Positions 9,859-18,937 of a stretch of DNA of 64,000 nucleotides are shown here, piece by piece (position 1 is the stretch's first letter; each line of letters starts with the position of its first letter). Both the position numbers and the translations under genes were made by a program. The stretch is taken from NCBI RefSeq assembly GCF_900231165.1, contig NZ_LT960614.1, positions 1,424,550-1,488,549 on the forward strand. The letters run 5' to 3'. Source of the DNA: Hartmannibacter diazotrophicus (lineage in GTDB: Bacteria; Pseudomonadota; Alphaproteobacteria; Rhizobiales; Pleomorphomonadaceae). A model generated the notes under the pieces. That model saw only the letters and a program-made list of their open reading frames with translations, did not search any database and had not been told where the DNA came from.

Positions 9859-10203
9859 ATGATGTTTCTGATCCGCACCGCCTTCTGGTTGACGATCGTC
9901 ATCGCACTGATTCCCGTGGATGGGCGCGAGCAGGCTGCCGATGCCGGCGAGGCCCCGCCTCTCGGGGCGATGGAGGCCATCTATGCCGCGCAGGCGACGG
10001 CCAGCGATCTTGGCGGCTTCTGTGGCCGCAACCCGAACGTTTGCCAGATTGGTGGCCGGATCGCCTCGACCATGGCCCTGAAGGCCAAGACCGGCGCACG
10101 CATGGTCTACGAATGGATCGACGGCGAAGAGAAGGCGCAAAATCCCGCCAGCGGCCTTGATACCCTGACCGAAGAGGATCGCCGGATTTCCTCCAAGGCG
10201 TGA
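9859..10203 (+). CDS. DUF5330 family small exported protein
   Basis: This 114-residue protein has an N-terminal hydrophobic segment (MMFLIRTAFWLTIVIALIPV) that acts as signal anchor or signal peptide. A short conserved region with two cysteines follows (GGFCGRNPNVCQIGGRI), which fits the alphaproteobacterial DUF5330 family. Function is unknown; location is likely periplasmic. I chose the ATG at 9859 because the hydrophobic segment begins there and AGGA lies upstream at 9842-9845; a 43-codon in-frame extension is Gln/Ser/Arg-rich and unlike the family. Confidence 0.78.
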   Translation: MMFLIRTAFWLTIVIALIPVDGREQAADAGEAPPLGAMEAIYAAQATASDLGGFCGRNPNVCQIGGRIASTMALKAKTGARMVYEWIDGEEKAQNPASGLDTLTEEDRRISSKA

Positions 10204-10434
10204 CCGCTCCAGCCGCCATTGATGGCACTATCGTCCGGATTCCGGCCGCAGGTCCCGAGGATTTGTTCTCGGGCCAAGCTGGCGGGGCGAACCGGAAAAT
10301 CCTTTTATTCTGGAGCGTTGCCGCCATTCGGGCGGCGCGGGAAGAGCCGAAGGGTGCTTCTGTCCGGCGTGGGCGCTAAAAATCCCCGCCCACATCGTAT
10401 ATATCCCTCCCATGACCGGGGAGACTGTTTGACG

Positions 10435-10854
10435 ATGACGCTGGACGAGATCAGGGACAATTTCGCCTTCCTCGACGACTGGGAAGACCGTTACCGCTAC
10501 ATCATCGAACTCGGCAAGGATTTGCCGCCGCTCGACGATGCACTGCGAACGCCCGCGACGAAAGTCCAGGGATGCACGAGCCAGGTCTGGCTCGTGACCC
10601 GCGAGGAGCAGGACGCGGCCGGCAAGGTCCGGCTGCATTTCCAGGGCGACTCGGACGCGCATATCGTGCGCGGCCTCGTTGCGGTGCTGATCGCGACCTA
10701 CGACGGGCTGACGCCCGCCGAGATCATGGCGATCGATGCCGAGGCGATCTTCGAGGAACTGGGACTGCGCGAGCATCTGTCCTCCCAGCGCTCGAACGGA
10801 CTCAGATCCATGGTCAAGCGCATTCGTGCCGATGCCGGCGCGGTCATGGCTTAG
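10435..10854 (+). CDS. sufE: SufE cysteine desulfuration protein
   Basis: This 139-residue SufE-family sulfur acceptor takes persulfide from a SufS-type cysteine desulfurase and passes it to the SufBCD scaffold for Fe-S assembly. The catalytic cysteine is C47 in KVQGCTSQVWLV, and the fold motif MTLDEIRDNFAFLDDWEDRY starts the protein. The ATG at 10435 is the family start; an upstream 72-codon open stretch is not coding-like. It is separate from any suf operon here. Its last 11 bases overlap the convergent DUF6456 gene. Confidence 0.93.
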   Translation: MTLDEIRDNFAFLDDWEDRYRYIIELGKDLPPLDDALRTPATKVQGCTSQVWLVTREEQDAAGKVRLHFQGDSDAHIVRGLVAVLIATYDGLTPAEIMAIDAEAIFEELGLREHLSSQRSNGLRSMVKRIRADAGAVMA

Positions 10855-11941
10855 GCCGATAGTCGCTCGTTCCCCAATGCCGAATGCTGTTGCCTGAGCG
10901 GCTGTGCCCGGCCGGCGTCGCGGGGCGCAGCCGATAGTGCCGGGCAAGCGCGTTGAGTGCGGTGAGAAGCATCAGCTTGGCCGAGCGCGCCGGCCACCCC
11001 CGCTGCCGTTCGACCTCCGTCAACGGTTTCAGGAAGGCGCAGACATCGAGCAGAACGTCGCCAAGGTCCGGCCCGACAGCCTCGATGGCGCCCGAAAGCC
11101 GTTTGCGGGCCGCCATCGCCGCCTCGCCCACCGTCAGGGCGTCATGCTGTCCTGCCGACCGATGTGCCAGCCCGCCGGACGCGAGCGCCTCCCAGTTCAT
11201 CGTCGTGCGGTATTCCAGCCCGGCGACCGTAAAATCCCGCCGGAAACGCTCACCGGCCGCAAAGGCGGCATCGTCGATCAACGGTTGACCGGACTTGTCC
11301 TTGCGGCTGCGCAGCCAGCCAAGCGGGCTTTCGCCAAGATCCACCTCGAGGGTCAGGGCCTCGCCGTCTTCGGTGATCACGGTCGTTCGGGAAAGGCGGG
11401 CCTTGCTGATCGTCATGTCGGTCTCCGTGCTGGACTGGGAGGGAAGGGGATTGGCTGCCTGTCCGGCGGCAAGAAGGGCATCTATGCCGGCAGCGAGCGC
11501 ATCGAGCCGGCGGTCCGTTTCCGGGTCGTCGCGGTCCATCTCGATCCTTCGGCAGACATGGCAGACGAGCGTTGCATCCCGTGACAGGGCCCGGGCGATA
11601 GCCGCGGCGGGCATGTCGAGGTGAACGCGGGCGAGATAGATGACATCGTGATAGGCCGGGCGGAGGGCCCGGGCGGCTCGGCGGTGGTCGAGGAGGCGGG
11701 AGGGACCGATCCGATAGGCGGCGCAGACCATGCGGATGAGGGCCAGGAGACCGGCGGCCGAGGCATCGTCGGAAGCAAGCGTGGCAGGACCGGCGCCTGC
11801 GCCCGGCGAGGCAGCGGACGCCGGGCGGGAATGCATGGAATCGGACGACGGTCGATGCGTTTCCTGAAAGGGTGGCTGAAGGGCTGGATGCGACGGGGAA
11901 AGGGGCCGGCGGCGCGGATCGTTGGTCTCGGCAATGCTCAC
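10844..11941 (-). CDS. DnaA-domain-IV-like / DUF6456 regulator, candidate GTA activator (GafA-like)
   Basis: This 365-residue protein starts at GTG 11941 with a strong GGAGGA site. Residues ~70-135 match the DNA-binding domain IV of DnaA: LLDHRRAARALRP, then YLARVHLDMPAAAIARAL, then ATLVCHVCRRIE, the counterpart of the DnaA signature HTTVLHACRKIE. Residues ~190-345 form a DUF6456-type domain (LGESPLGWLRSRKDKSGQPL, FRRDFTVAGLEYRTTMNWE). A DnaA-IV-like N-terminus with an alphaproteobacterial C-terminal domain is the known layout of GafA, direct activator of the R. capsulatus gene transfer agent. The operator-like sequence 35 bases upstream recurs at the GTA promoter. Family assignment is well supported; the GafA role is inference. 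Confidence 0.8.
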   Translation of the reverse strand: MSIAETNDPRRRPLSPSHPALQPPFQETHRPSSDSMHSRPASAASPGAGAGPATLASDDASAAGLLALIRMVCAAYRIGPSRLLDHRRAARALRPAYHDVIYLARVHLDMPAAAIARALSRDATLVCHVCRRIEMDRDDPETDRRLDALAAGIDALLAAGQAANPLPSQSSTETDMTISKARLSRTTVITEDGEALTLEVDLGESPLGWLRSRKDKSGQPLIDDAAFAAGERFRRDFTVAGLEYRTTMNWEALASGGLAHRSAGQHDALTVGEAAMAARKRLSGAIEAVGPDLGDVLLDVCAFLKPLTEVERQRGWPARSAKLMLLTALNALARHYRLRPATPAGHSRSGNSIRHWGTSDYRPKP

Positions 11942-12308
11942 GTGCGTCGTTCCTCCGAATGCGATGTTCGGTAGAATAGGAAAAAAATCCTTTATCGGCT
12001 ATCGGCAATTTCAATCGTCGCCGAAAAACATTCGGCGTGACGCGATCGGCGCGCTTGAGGTGGGCGACAAAGGATTAGCTGAAAACCGTAGAGAGCATTG
12101 AGAAAAAGGATAAATTTGAGAGCGATTCGAACCCATCAACGGTCTTCGGCGCCGGGCTTCGCTGCGAGAAATCACTGTGGATCGAGGCGCGCTGGCAGTG
12201 CCCGATTGGGCTGCGCAACGACATCGCCAGTTCGGGTAAGAGGAATTTATTCAGGAAATCGCTTGCCGTCATACGCTGGCTGTCTTTCAACGACAGCAGG
12301 GCCTGGTC
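11942..12308. other. Intergenic region between divergent genes
   Basis: This 367-base spacer separates the DnaA-IV/DUF6456 gene (leftward) from the hypothetical gene at 12309. It holds the operator-like sequence at 11976-11992. I see no other gene; a short GGGTTCGAATC on the minus strand near 12119-12136 looks like a tRNA T-loop but nothing else of a tRNA is present. Confidence 0.5.
11976..11992. promoter_or_regulatory. Operator-like near-palindrome upstream of the DUF6456 regulator
   Basis: The sequence ATAGGAAAAAAATCCTT is 35 bases before the GTG start of the leftward regulator. It has dyad symmetry (AGGA...TCCT around an A-tract). It differs at one of 17 positions from the sequence next to the GTA promoter at 20658-20674. 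It is probably a binding site for a shared regulator (inference). Confidence 0.6.
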
Positions 12309-12941
12309 ATGACTGCGAAGCCGAATCCCAGGAAAAACGTCAAGCGATCCGATGTGGCTCACGGGCGCGGCCGCGCCCGAAGGCACGGCGCCTGGGTGCC
12401 CGGAGGAAACGGCGATCCGCTGCGGGACGTCGAGCCTTATGACCGGATGAGGATGCTGCCGGGGCTCCTGCCGCTCATGCCGTCGGAGCTTGGGCCCGAT
12501 TCACCGGCGTGCGCGCGCCGCATTTGCGCCCTGCTGGTCAAGGCGGAACGGCGGGAACGGGTCAGGGGTGTCGCTGGGCACTGGACCTACGATCTCGCCC
12601 GCCATATCGCCCTTTGCCGCGCGTTGAAGGCCGAACGGCAGGCCCTTGCCCGGTGGCGCCATAAAGATCGCGCCGAGACCGGTGGCGAACTCTCAGCGAA
12701 CAGGGGCACGGCTCCCGATCGGGCCGGATCGTTTGAACCTGGCCGGTCGCCGCGTCCCGACACCAAATCCCGCCGGACGTGCAGCGTCAGCCGAGACGCC
12801 GGAAGGGGGCAAGACCCGGACGCTCGGTCGAGGCTGCCGGAAGCGAGGGCGCCTGCGCCGCGGCCGGCCGATGGACGGGCGACCCGGCCTCGGAAAGCGG
12901 CTGGTGCGACGGCAGCGCCTGCGGCACGCTCGCCCGCTTGA
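12309..12941 (+). CDS. Hypothetical protein, 3' end antisense to the DUF2336 gene
   Basis: This is a 210-residue frame with an ordered core at about residues 45-115 (MLPGLLPLMPSELGPDSP, then GVAGHWTYDLARHIALCRAL) and a disordered Arg/Ala/Pro-rich tail. The core reads like a genuine small alphaproteobacterial protein, rich in Arg and with a conserved-looking GHWTYDLARH segment. I do not recognise a function. The last 155 bases run antisense to the end of the DUF2336 gene, so the tail may be a by-product of read-through. It is divergent from the DnaA-IV/DUF6456 gene. The ribosome-binding site is weak. Confidence 0.45.
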   Translation: MTAKPNPRKNVKRSDVAHGRGRARRHGAWVPGGNGDPLRDVEPYDRMRMLPGLLPLMPSELGPDSPACARRICALLVKAERRERVRGVAGHWTYDLARHIALCRALKAERQALARWRHKDRAETGGELSANRGTAPDRAGSFEPGRSPRPDTKSRRTCSVSRDAGRGQDPDARSRLPEARAPAPRPADGRATRPRKAAGATAAPAARSPA

Positions 12942-13965
12942 GACCGGCCTCGTGCCACAGATGGAGCAACTGGCTCGCGGCCCGAAGCGTGATCTGATTG
13001 TAGAGGTCGACGAGTGCCCGCACCTCGAAATAGCTGCGGTGATCGGCGGAACCGGAGAAGAGGATGATGCGGGTCGCCGCGGCTTCGTCGAGGCCGGCGG
13101 CCTTGAGCGCCACGGTCAACGGTTCGCCGCCCCGGTCGACGAGGAGATCGCGCACATAGTCGGCGTCAAGTTCCAGATGGTCGCCGAGCATCATGGCAAG
13201 CGCGCCCATGTCGTGCCGGGCCGCGGCGCGGCCGAGATCCTGCAGGAAGGCGCGGGTGAGGATCGGCGGACGGGGAGCGGGGCGATGGCTGGCGAAATCG
13301 CGCAGGGCGAGGATTTCGAGCGCACGGTGGATCCGGCGGCGGCCCCTGTCGTCAAGGTCGAGGAAGAGCGGGATGAGATCCTGATCCTCCACGTCGATCC
13401 GGGCGGCCAGAGCATTGGCGAGATCGGGATTGTCCCGCGCCTCGTGGACGAGGAGCGGGATGGCCTTGCGGGTCAGGCGCTGGCTCTCGTTGCTTGCGAG
13501 GATGAGGCGGCCGCGGTTGTCGAGGCGCTCGCAAAGGCTGTCGACGACGGAAGCCGGCAGCTTGCGCCGTCCGGCCAGCGCATGGAGATGCGGCATCGAG
13601 CCGGAACTGCACAGGGCGAGCAGGTCGATTTCCGCAAGGTCGGGCGCGACGGCGAGCAGGATCGCCGCGACTTCGGGTTCGGCGAACAGAAGGGCCCGGG
13701 CGACGATCTGTGGCAGATCCGGATGCCGTCCGAGGCGCCGGGCGACCTTTGCCCGCTCCGCGGGGCCCGTCGTGCGCAGCAGCGGCAGCACCAGTTCCTC
13801 GAAAATGCGGATTTCCTCCGCCGTATGCTCGTTTTCGGAAACGAAGAGCTCCGCTGCCGTCAGAAGCAGGGACGAGGAGGACGTCTCGTCCCTGGACCCG
13901 ATGGCGCCGCGTGAATCACGGAAAGATGTCTGTTGTGTCATGACGCGGCAATCCATTGTCGGCAT
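12787..13965 (-). CDS. DUF2336 domain-containing protein
   Basis: This 392-residue cytoplasmic protein belongs to DUF2336, an alphaproteobacterial family built of helical HEAT-like repeats, with function unknown. Typical segments are SENEHTAEEIRIFEELVLPLL, followed by repeated ALA-rich helical units, and KLPASVVDSLCERLDNRGRL. The C-terminal ~50 residues are Pro/Ala-rich and disordered. The start could be ATG at 13965, 13956 or 13941; none has a strong ribosome-binding site, and MTQQTSF at 13941 looks the most natural. It is monocistronic and divergent from a small gene at 14192. Confidence 0.82.
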   Translation of the reverse strand: MPTMDCRVMTQQTSFRDSRGAIGSRDETSSSSLLLTAAELFVSENEHTAEEIRIFEELVLPLLRTTGPAERAKVARRLGRHPDLPQIVARALLFAEPEVAAILLAVAPDLAEIDLLALCSSGSMPHLHALAGRRKLPASVVDSLCERLDNRGRLILASNESQRLTRKAIPLLVHEARDNPDLANALAARIDVEDQDLIPLFLDLDDRGRRRIHRALEILALRDFASHRPAPRPPILTRAFLQDLGRAAARHDMGALAMMLGDHLELDADYVRDLLVDRGGEPLTVALKAAGLDEAAATRIILFSGSADHRSYFEVRALVDLYNQITLRAASQLLHLWHEAGLKRASVPQALPSHQPLSEAGSPVHRPAAAQAPSLPAASTERPGLAPFRRLG

Positions 13966-14191
13966 CGGAAAGCAGATTGGCTTTGCGAGGAAAGGCCGCC
14001 CCAGGTTCGAAGAGGCTGGCGCGGCTTGCCCCCGCTCATCGGGGTCTTTCGGGTACGAAAAACCGGGTGCAGGTCAAATTGCACCCAATCCGTAAACGCC
14101 GCGTTAACCAACTGAGTGGTCCAATAATTGCGCTGAACAGGACATAGACCCGGAGCGCCTGTCGCCCCGGGAGCAACGACGGAGAGACATC

Positions 14192-14371
14192 ATGGGTCTC
14201 GTGATCGAGTTCGGCATGACGCGATCCCGCCCGGCGCGCAGATCGAAGCCTGAGCGTACCGGCGAGATCATGTTCTTCCCAGGCGTTCGGATCGAACGGC
14301 ACGCCGCCGCCACCGATCCTATCGACGAACGGCATCGCCCGTTGCCCCGCTGGAACGAGCGGGACGACTGA
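14192..14371 (+). CDS. Small conserved-looking protein, 59 residues
   Basis: This short gene has a very good ribosome-binding site, GGAGAG at 14181-14186, five bases before the ATG. The product begins MGLVIEFGMTRSRPARRSK and contains GEIMFFPGVRIERH, a pattern I associate with small hypothetical proteins of rhizobia that share an E-I-(L/M)-F-F-x-G-V-R core. It is basic at the N-terminus and charged at the C-terminus, without membrane segments. It stands alone between the DUF2336 gene and a lipoprotein gene. Function unknown; the family resemblance is from memory. Confidence 0.65.
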   Translation: MGLVIEFGMTRSRPARRSKPERTGEIMFFPGVRIERHAAATDPIDERHRPLPRWNERDD

Positions 14372-14475
14372 CGTCGGGCCATGGAGGAACAGGGCCGAAG
14401 GCTGCTGTTTTCGCTCGCCTCCGCTGCCGCGAGAGGGTACGTCTCGGGGCGAATATTCGTCATGGGAGGCGCGGC

Positions 14476-15303
14476 GTGACGGCAGGAAGCGACGGTCGGG
14501 TGCGGTCGATGGACGGATCGTGCTGGTTTGCGAAAGGGGTGCTGGCTGTCGCGATTGCCGCCTCGCTGGCAGGCTGCGGACGTCCGGAAGGGGACTTCGG
14601 CCGGGCAAAGCCCTCGGTGCTGCATGACGACATCTTGCCGGCGATCGGCAAGCGGATGGCGGCCAAGCGCGGTGAAGCCGTCGGCAATTTCAATCTCACC
14701 GACACCGAACAGGAACTTCAGAACCGTGCGTGGACGCTGATCCGCGCGCCGCATCAGGGCATGTGGTGGCAGTCGACCCTGATCGAGGGCGAGCGGACCC
14801 GCGTCCTGCCGCCGTTTTCCGGCGCCTACGCGCCCGGCGACTACTACCGGGAACTGAGCAGCGATCGCTATGCGTCGTCGGACACGCGCTGGAGCCGGGT
14901 GATTGCCGACATGGCAGCCGACGAGGCTCTGCTGCCGCCTTATTGTGCGACGGTCGTCAAGGTGTGGCGGATCGACGGCGAAAGGATCGCCGCGATCGGC
15001 CGCGAGATGCCGGCCGACGACGAGTGGGCGAAGAATGCCGGCGCGCGCGTCGCGGAAAACGACAATCTGATCGGCTGGGTGAGCCGGTCGCTGCAATACC
15101 GGCTCGATTCCTACGCCTTTGCAATCGATCACCTGGCGATCGAAACGCCGTCCGACGAGGAAGGCGAGGCGCGCCGCGGTTGGGCGGCATTGCGCAAGGC
15201 CGCCCTTTGCCCGGGTGTCCCGGCTGCGGCCATCAGACGGCCGGCGCCCGTGCGCAAGGGACGCGCGCTGGACGGCTTCTACCGGCCGGTCGACCAGAAA
15301 TAG
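14476..15303 (+). CDS. Putative lipoprotein of unknown function
   Basis: This 275-residue protein has a lipoprotein signal peptide: a hydrophobic stretch GVLAVAIAASLAGC with the lipobox cysteine at residue 34 counted from GTG 14476. That GTG has GGGAGG 7 bases upstream; ATG 14509 is an alternative. The mature part is hydrophilic and helical (TDTEQELQNRAWTLIRAP, DYYRELSSDRYASSDTRWSRV), with two further cysteines. Similar lipoproteins occur in Hyphomicrobiales, with no assigned role. It converges with the DUF1254 gene, leaving 42 bases between the stops. Confidence 0.8.
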   Translation: MTAGSDGRVRSMDGSCWFAKGVLAVAIAASLAGCGRPEGDFGRAKPSVLHDDILPAIGKRMAAKRGEAVGNFNLTDTEQELQNRAWTLIRAPHQGMWWQSTLIEGERTRVLPPFSGAYAPGDYYRELSSDRYASSDTRWSRVIADMAADEALLPPYCATVVKVWRIDGERIAAIGREMPADDEWAKNAGARVAENDNLIGWVSRSLQYRLDSYAFAIDHLAIETPSDEEGEARRGWAALRKAALCPGVPAAAIRRPAPVRKGRALDGFYRPVDQK

Positions 15304-15345
15304 GCGCGCGGGAGGCCTCCGTCGCCGACCCGGTATCCTGTTCGG

Positions 15346-15879
15346 TCAGGTCGGCTGTCCGCAGGAAAGCCCTTGAAGGGCAAGGCGAGCCTGCTCGCGC
15401 TCCCGGTCGCTCTCGGCGAAGGCGCGGAAGAGGATGATGCCCTTCGCGGTTGCCGGTGTCAGATAGAGCCTGCCAGCGACCGGGGGCGTTTCCGCGGAGC
15501 GAAGACGATCGATCTCCCCTTCGCCGGCGATCACGAGATCGATGTCGCCGAGATCCATCGTCCGTGACGAGAGGCTTTCCGACGGACGGCCGGACTGGTC
15601 GACCAACGACAGGAACCAAAAACTGCCCGGCATGCGTCCACGAATGGCGACAGGTCCGTTCGAGGCGTCGAACGGGCAGAGGGCATGAACGAAGGACGGA
15701 TCGAGATCCGGCGCGAGCGGCCCCTTCCGGGCGAGAATGACAGGGCCTCCGTCCGGAGCAAGCGTGGCAAGGCGTGCATAGGCCGTCGCGGGCGCGAGAC
15801 TCGGCAACGCGAGAATGGCGATGATGTGGATGACGCCCGCGAGCAGGATCGCAATCGCCAGCGCTCGTGCAACCGACAT
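15346..15879 (-). CDS. DUF1254-type exported protein
   Basis: This 177-residue protein has one N-terminal membrane helix (residues 5-28) and an extracytoplasmic domain like the N-terminal domain of COG5361 proteins: ARLATLAPDGGPVILA, RMPGSFWFLSLVDQSGRP, RLYLTPATAKGIILFRAF. In many bacteria DUF1254 and DUF1214 are fused in one protein; here they are two adjacent genes separated by three bases, DUF1214 first. Function unknown. It forms the end of an operon with DUF1214 and the penicillin-binding protein gene upstream. Confidence 0.78.
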   Translation of the reverse strand: MSVARALAIAILLAGVIHIIAILALPSLAPATAYARLATLAPDGGPVILARKGPLAPDLDPSFVHALCPFDASNGPVAIRGRMPGSFWFLSLVDQSGRPSESLSSRTMDLGDIDLVIAGEGEIDRLRSAETPPVAGRLYLTPATAKGIILFRAFAESDREREQARLALQGLSCGQPT

Positions 15880-15882
15880 CGT

Positions 15883-16581
15883 TCAGCACTCCTCCGGCTC
15901 GATGGTCGGCAGGGCCAGGGGCGAGGAGGCGGGATCGCCGGCGATGGCGTCGGCGATGTCCGCATCATAGAGCCTCAGTGTCAGCACCGGCGCCTCCATG
16001 CCTTCTGCGGAGAGGAAGTTTCCGGGCCTGACCGCCGGGCCGAAGACGATGGAAAAGCGTCCGTCCGGCTGGCGCAGGACGTTGCGGCTGTCGAAGGCCA
16101 TCCGGCTCGTGACGGGCAGGGAGGGGGCCGTGCCGGGGGGAGGGGGCGCCTCCGCCTGGGGATTGGCCGCATCGGTGAGCGTCAGCGTCCAGAGGTCGAT
16201 CGTTTCGAGCTGGCCCGTGACCCGGTAGTGGCATTGCGGTTTGTAGCGGCGGTCCGCGCCATCTCCGCGCGAGACGAAAACCGCGCCGACGCCGGCCGGC
16301 ATGGCGAGGCGTCCATTCCGGGCGAGCCGTGCGTCGACGTAAGGGTTGCCGTTGTCGGGGCCTACCGAGGGCAGGGCCGTCCACGCGTCCCCGTCTCTTC
16401 CGGTGTCCATCGCCTCCGGATCGAGCACGACGACAATCGACCCGAGGCCGAGGACGGCCGAGACGGAGGCGATGACGAGCGTGGATGCGACGAGTTGCAA
16501 GGAGCGCGGCCCGCTGGACGTGGAACTGGCTACGGAAACTCTACCAACCCTGGACGCGCGAAACAGGCCTGCGTTGCGCAC
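15883..16581 (-). CDS. DUF1214-type exported protein
   Basis: This ~232-residue protein has an N-terminal membrane helix ([20 protein letters not shown]) and a DUF1214-like domain ([50 protein letters not shown]). The frame is open far upstream but overlaps the penicillin-binding protein gene, so the start is taken as GTG 16581, one base after that stop; TTG 16500 is another candidate. The gene lies between pbp and the DUF1254 gene, all codirectional, so these envelope proteins are probably coexpressed. Confidence 0.72.
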   Translation of the reverse strand: MRNAGLFRASRVGRVSVASSTSSGPRSLQLVASTLVIASVSAVLGLGSIVVVLDPEAMDTGRDGDAWTALPSVGPDNGNPYVDARLARNGRLAMPAGVGAVFVSRGDGADRRYKPQCHYRVTGQLETIDLWTLTLTDAANPQAEAPPPPGTAPSLPVTSRMAFDSRNVLRQPDGRFSIVFGPAVRPGNFLSAEGMEAPVLTLRLYDADIADAIAGDPASSPLALPTIEPEEC

Positions 16582-16582
16582 C

Positions 16583-18835
16583 TCAGGGCTGCAGTGTGAT
16601 GATTCTTGCCGTGCTCGACCGTGTTCCCCCGTCCGGTGGATCGATCGGCAGGAAAGGGCCGCCCACGGCGTCTTCCTTGGCAAGGCCGTCCGGCGGTGGC
16701 TGCAGGGGCGTGAGGCCCCCACCGGCAACGAGCGTCTGCCGGCGCGCGTCCATGAGCTGGCCGATGTCGGCAATGACGGTCAGGCCGCCGGCGGAGAGCC
16801 TGTCGGTGCGCAGTTCGACCAGCGGCGAGGCCGACTGGACGGGCTGGAGCCCGGCGATGGCGTCCGGCATGTCGGACGCGCCGTCGACACCCGGGATGGG
16901 GCGCGGCTGCAGTCCGGCATGGATCGGGGCCATGATGTCGTGCCAGGTCTGCGCGGGCAGGGAACCGCCCGTCATGCGTTTCGTCGACGAGAAGTCGTCG
17001 TTGCCGTACCAGACCGTCGCGACGTAGTTGCCGGTGAAGCCGACGAACCAGGCGTCGCGATAGGACTGGGTGGTGCCGGTCTTGCCGGCGGCAGGGACGC
17101 CCTCGATGATCGCGCGGCGCGCGGTGCCGTGCGCGACCACATTGGCAAGGCTGTCGTTGAGCTCGGCGGCGACGGCGGCCGGCAGCACCCGGCGGGGCGG
17201 CTGCGCATCCCGGTCGTGGCGGTAGAGGATTTTGCCGTCCGACGTTGCGATCTCGTCGATCGCATAGGGCGCGGTGGCGATGCCGCCGGTGGCGAAGGTC
17301 GCGTAGGCCCCCGTCATGTCGAGAACGCTGACCTCGGATGTCCCGAGCGGCAGGGATCGCGTGATCCTCAGATCCGAGCGGACACCGAGGCGATGCGTGA
17401 GCTTGACGATCTTGTCGCGGCCGATCGCCTGGGCAAGGCGCACGGGCACCGTGTTGATCGACCGGGTGAGGGCCGTCTTCAAGGTCACCGCGCCCGCATA
17501 GCTGCGCCCGTAGTTGCGCGGGCTCCAGTTGCCGATCGTCAGCGGTGCGTCGTTGATGACGCTGGAGGCGTGATAGCCGTTGAGGAAGGCCGTCGCATAG
17601 ACGAAGGGCTTGAAGGCCGAGCCGGGCTGGCGCAGGGCATCGACGGCGCGGTTGAACTGGCTGACGCCGTAGTCGCGCCCGCCGACCATGGCGCGGACGG
17701 CACCTTCCGGATCCTGGACCACGGTGGCGACTTCCGTGACGTTATATTCGGCGCCATGCTGGCGCAGATTGGTGGCCACGGCCTCCTCGGCGGCCTTCTG
17801 GACCTTCGCATCGAGCGTGGTGCGCACGACGAGCGTATGGCTGTCCGTCGGGCCGATGCGCTTGACCTCCTCGAAAGCCCAGTCGAGGAACCAGTCCGGC
17901 GCTGCCTGCTGGTTGGCGGCCGCGACACCGGCGGGGCGCCGCCGGGCGCCGGCAACCTCGCCCTCCGTCATGAAGCCGGCGTCGACGAGATTGGAGAGCA
18001 CCTGGTTGGCGCGCGCCCGCGCGGCGGCAAGGTCCACATGCGGGGCGTATTTCGTCGGGGCCTTGTAGAGGCCGGCGAGCATGGCGGATTCGGCGAGCGT
18101 CAGGTCCGTTACCGGCTTGTCGAAATAGAACCGCGCCGCAGCCGTGACGCCATAGGTGCCGCCGCCCATGTAGGCGCGGTCGAGATAGAGCTTCAGGATC
18201 TCGCGCTTGGAAAGGTTCGCCTCCAGCCAGAGCGCCAGATAGGCTTCCTTGATCTTGCGCTGCAGGGAGCGCTCGTTGGAGAGAAAGAGATTCTTGGCCA
18301 ACTGCTGTGTGATCGACGAACCGCCCTGGACGACGCCGTTGGCGCGCAGATTTTCCGTGAGGGCGCGCAGGGTGCCGATGGCGTCGATGCCATAGTGATC
18401 GAAGAAGCGGCGGTCCTCGGTGGCAAGCGTCGCCTTGACCAACGCGTCGGGGAAGTCGTCAAGCGGCACGCTGTCGTCAAGGAAGAGGCCCCGACGCCCG
18501 ATCTCGCGTCCCTGCCGGTCGAGGAAGGTGACGGCATAGTCGCTCTTGGCGAGATAGTCGCCGTTGGTCGCCTGCATGGCGGGCTGGGCGAAGGCGAGCA
18601 GGACGACGGCGCCGGCGGTGCCGAGAGTTGCCGCTTCCGACCAGAACTCATTGAGCCCCCGGCTGGCGCCCGTCACGCGAAAACGGCCGAGAAACTCCGA
18701 ATAGGCGGAAAGCGCGCGCCGGATCGCCTGACCGATGCGCCAGGCGCTCGTGTCGATCCACGCGTCGATCGCAAGGAGCCTTCGCGAGAGGCTCTTTCGC
18801 TTGCCTGCCGTTTCTGGGTTTGTCACACGCGCCAC
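16583..18835 (-). CDS. Penicillin-binding protein 1A (class A, bifunctional)
   Basis: This 750-residue peptidoglycan synthase is anchored by one N-terminal helix (about 72-92). The glycosyltransferase domain (about 130-310) has [16 protein letters not shown] with the catalytic Glu, [14 protein letters not shown] and [15 protein letters not shown]. The transpeptidase domain (about 390-650) has the SxxK motif in [10 protein letters not shown] (about residue 408), SxN in [10 protein letters not shown] and KTGTT near 583. It polymerises lipid II and cross-links strands in the periplasm. Length and layout are normal for PBP1a/2c-type proteins of rhizobia. It is first in the operon with DUF1214 and DUF1254, and divergent from the YcgN-type gene. 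Confidence 0.93.
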   Translation of the reverse strand: MARVTNPETAGKRKSLSRRLLAIDAWIDTSAWRIGQAIRRALSAYSEFLGRFRVTGASRGLNEFWSEAATLGTAGAVVLLAFAQPAMQATNGDYLAKSDYAVTFLDRQGREIGRRGLFLDDSVPLDDFPDALVKATLATEDRRFFDHYGIDAIGTLRALTENLRANGVVQGGSSITQQLAKNLFLSNERSLQRKIKEAYLALWLEANLSKREILKLYLDRAYMGGGTYGVTAAARFYFDKPVTDLTLAESAMLAGLYKAPTKYAPHVDLAAARARANQVLSNLVDAGFMTEGEVAGARRRPAGVAAANQQAAPDWFLDWAFEEVKRIGPTDSHTLVVRTTLDAKVQKAAEEAVATNLRQHGAEYNVTEVATVVQDPEGAVRAMVGGRDYGVSQFNRAVDALRQPGSAFKPFVYATAFLNGYHASSVINDAPLTIGNWSPRNYGRSYAGAVTLKTALTRSINTVPVRLAQAIGRDKIVKLTHRLGVRSDLRITRSLPLGTSEVSVLDMTGAYATFATGGIATAPYAIDEIATSDGKILYRHDRDAQPPRRVLPAAVAAELNDSLANVVAHGTARRAIIEGVPAAGKTGTTQSYRDAWFVGFTGNYVATVWYGNDDFSSTKRMTGGSLPAQTWHDIMAPIHAGLQPRPIPGVDGASDMPDAIAGLQPVQSASPLVELRTDRLSAGGLTVIADIGQLMDARRQTLVAGGGLTPLQPPPDGLAKEDAVGGPFLPIDPPDGGTRSSTARIITLQP

Positions 18836-18937
18836 CAGGCGTTATGCGAGGACGGCACTCATGCCGCCGGCAATTCAATGGATTTACAATTTGATCTTAT
18901 GCGTAAATACGAGGCTAGGCAAAGTCTTGGAGCAGCA

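Noticed and set aside
12119-12136. GGGTTCGAATC on the minus strand, like a tRNA T-loop
   Set aside because: The T stem does not pair and no acceptor, D-arm or anticodon arm is present near it.
16346-18937. An open frame of 860 codons in front of the YcgN-type protein, giving a 1036-residue product
   Set aside because: It is exactly antisense to the PBP1a gene, which has all catalytic motifs. The real gene starts at 18938 with its own ribosome-binding site.
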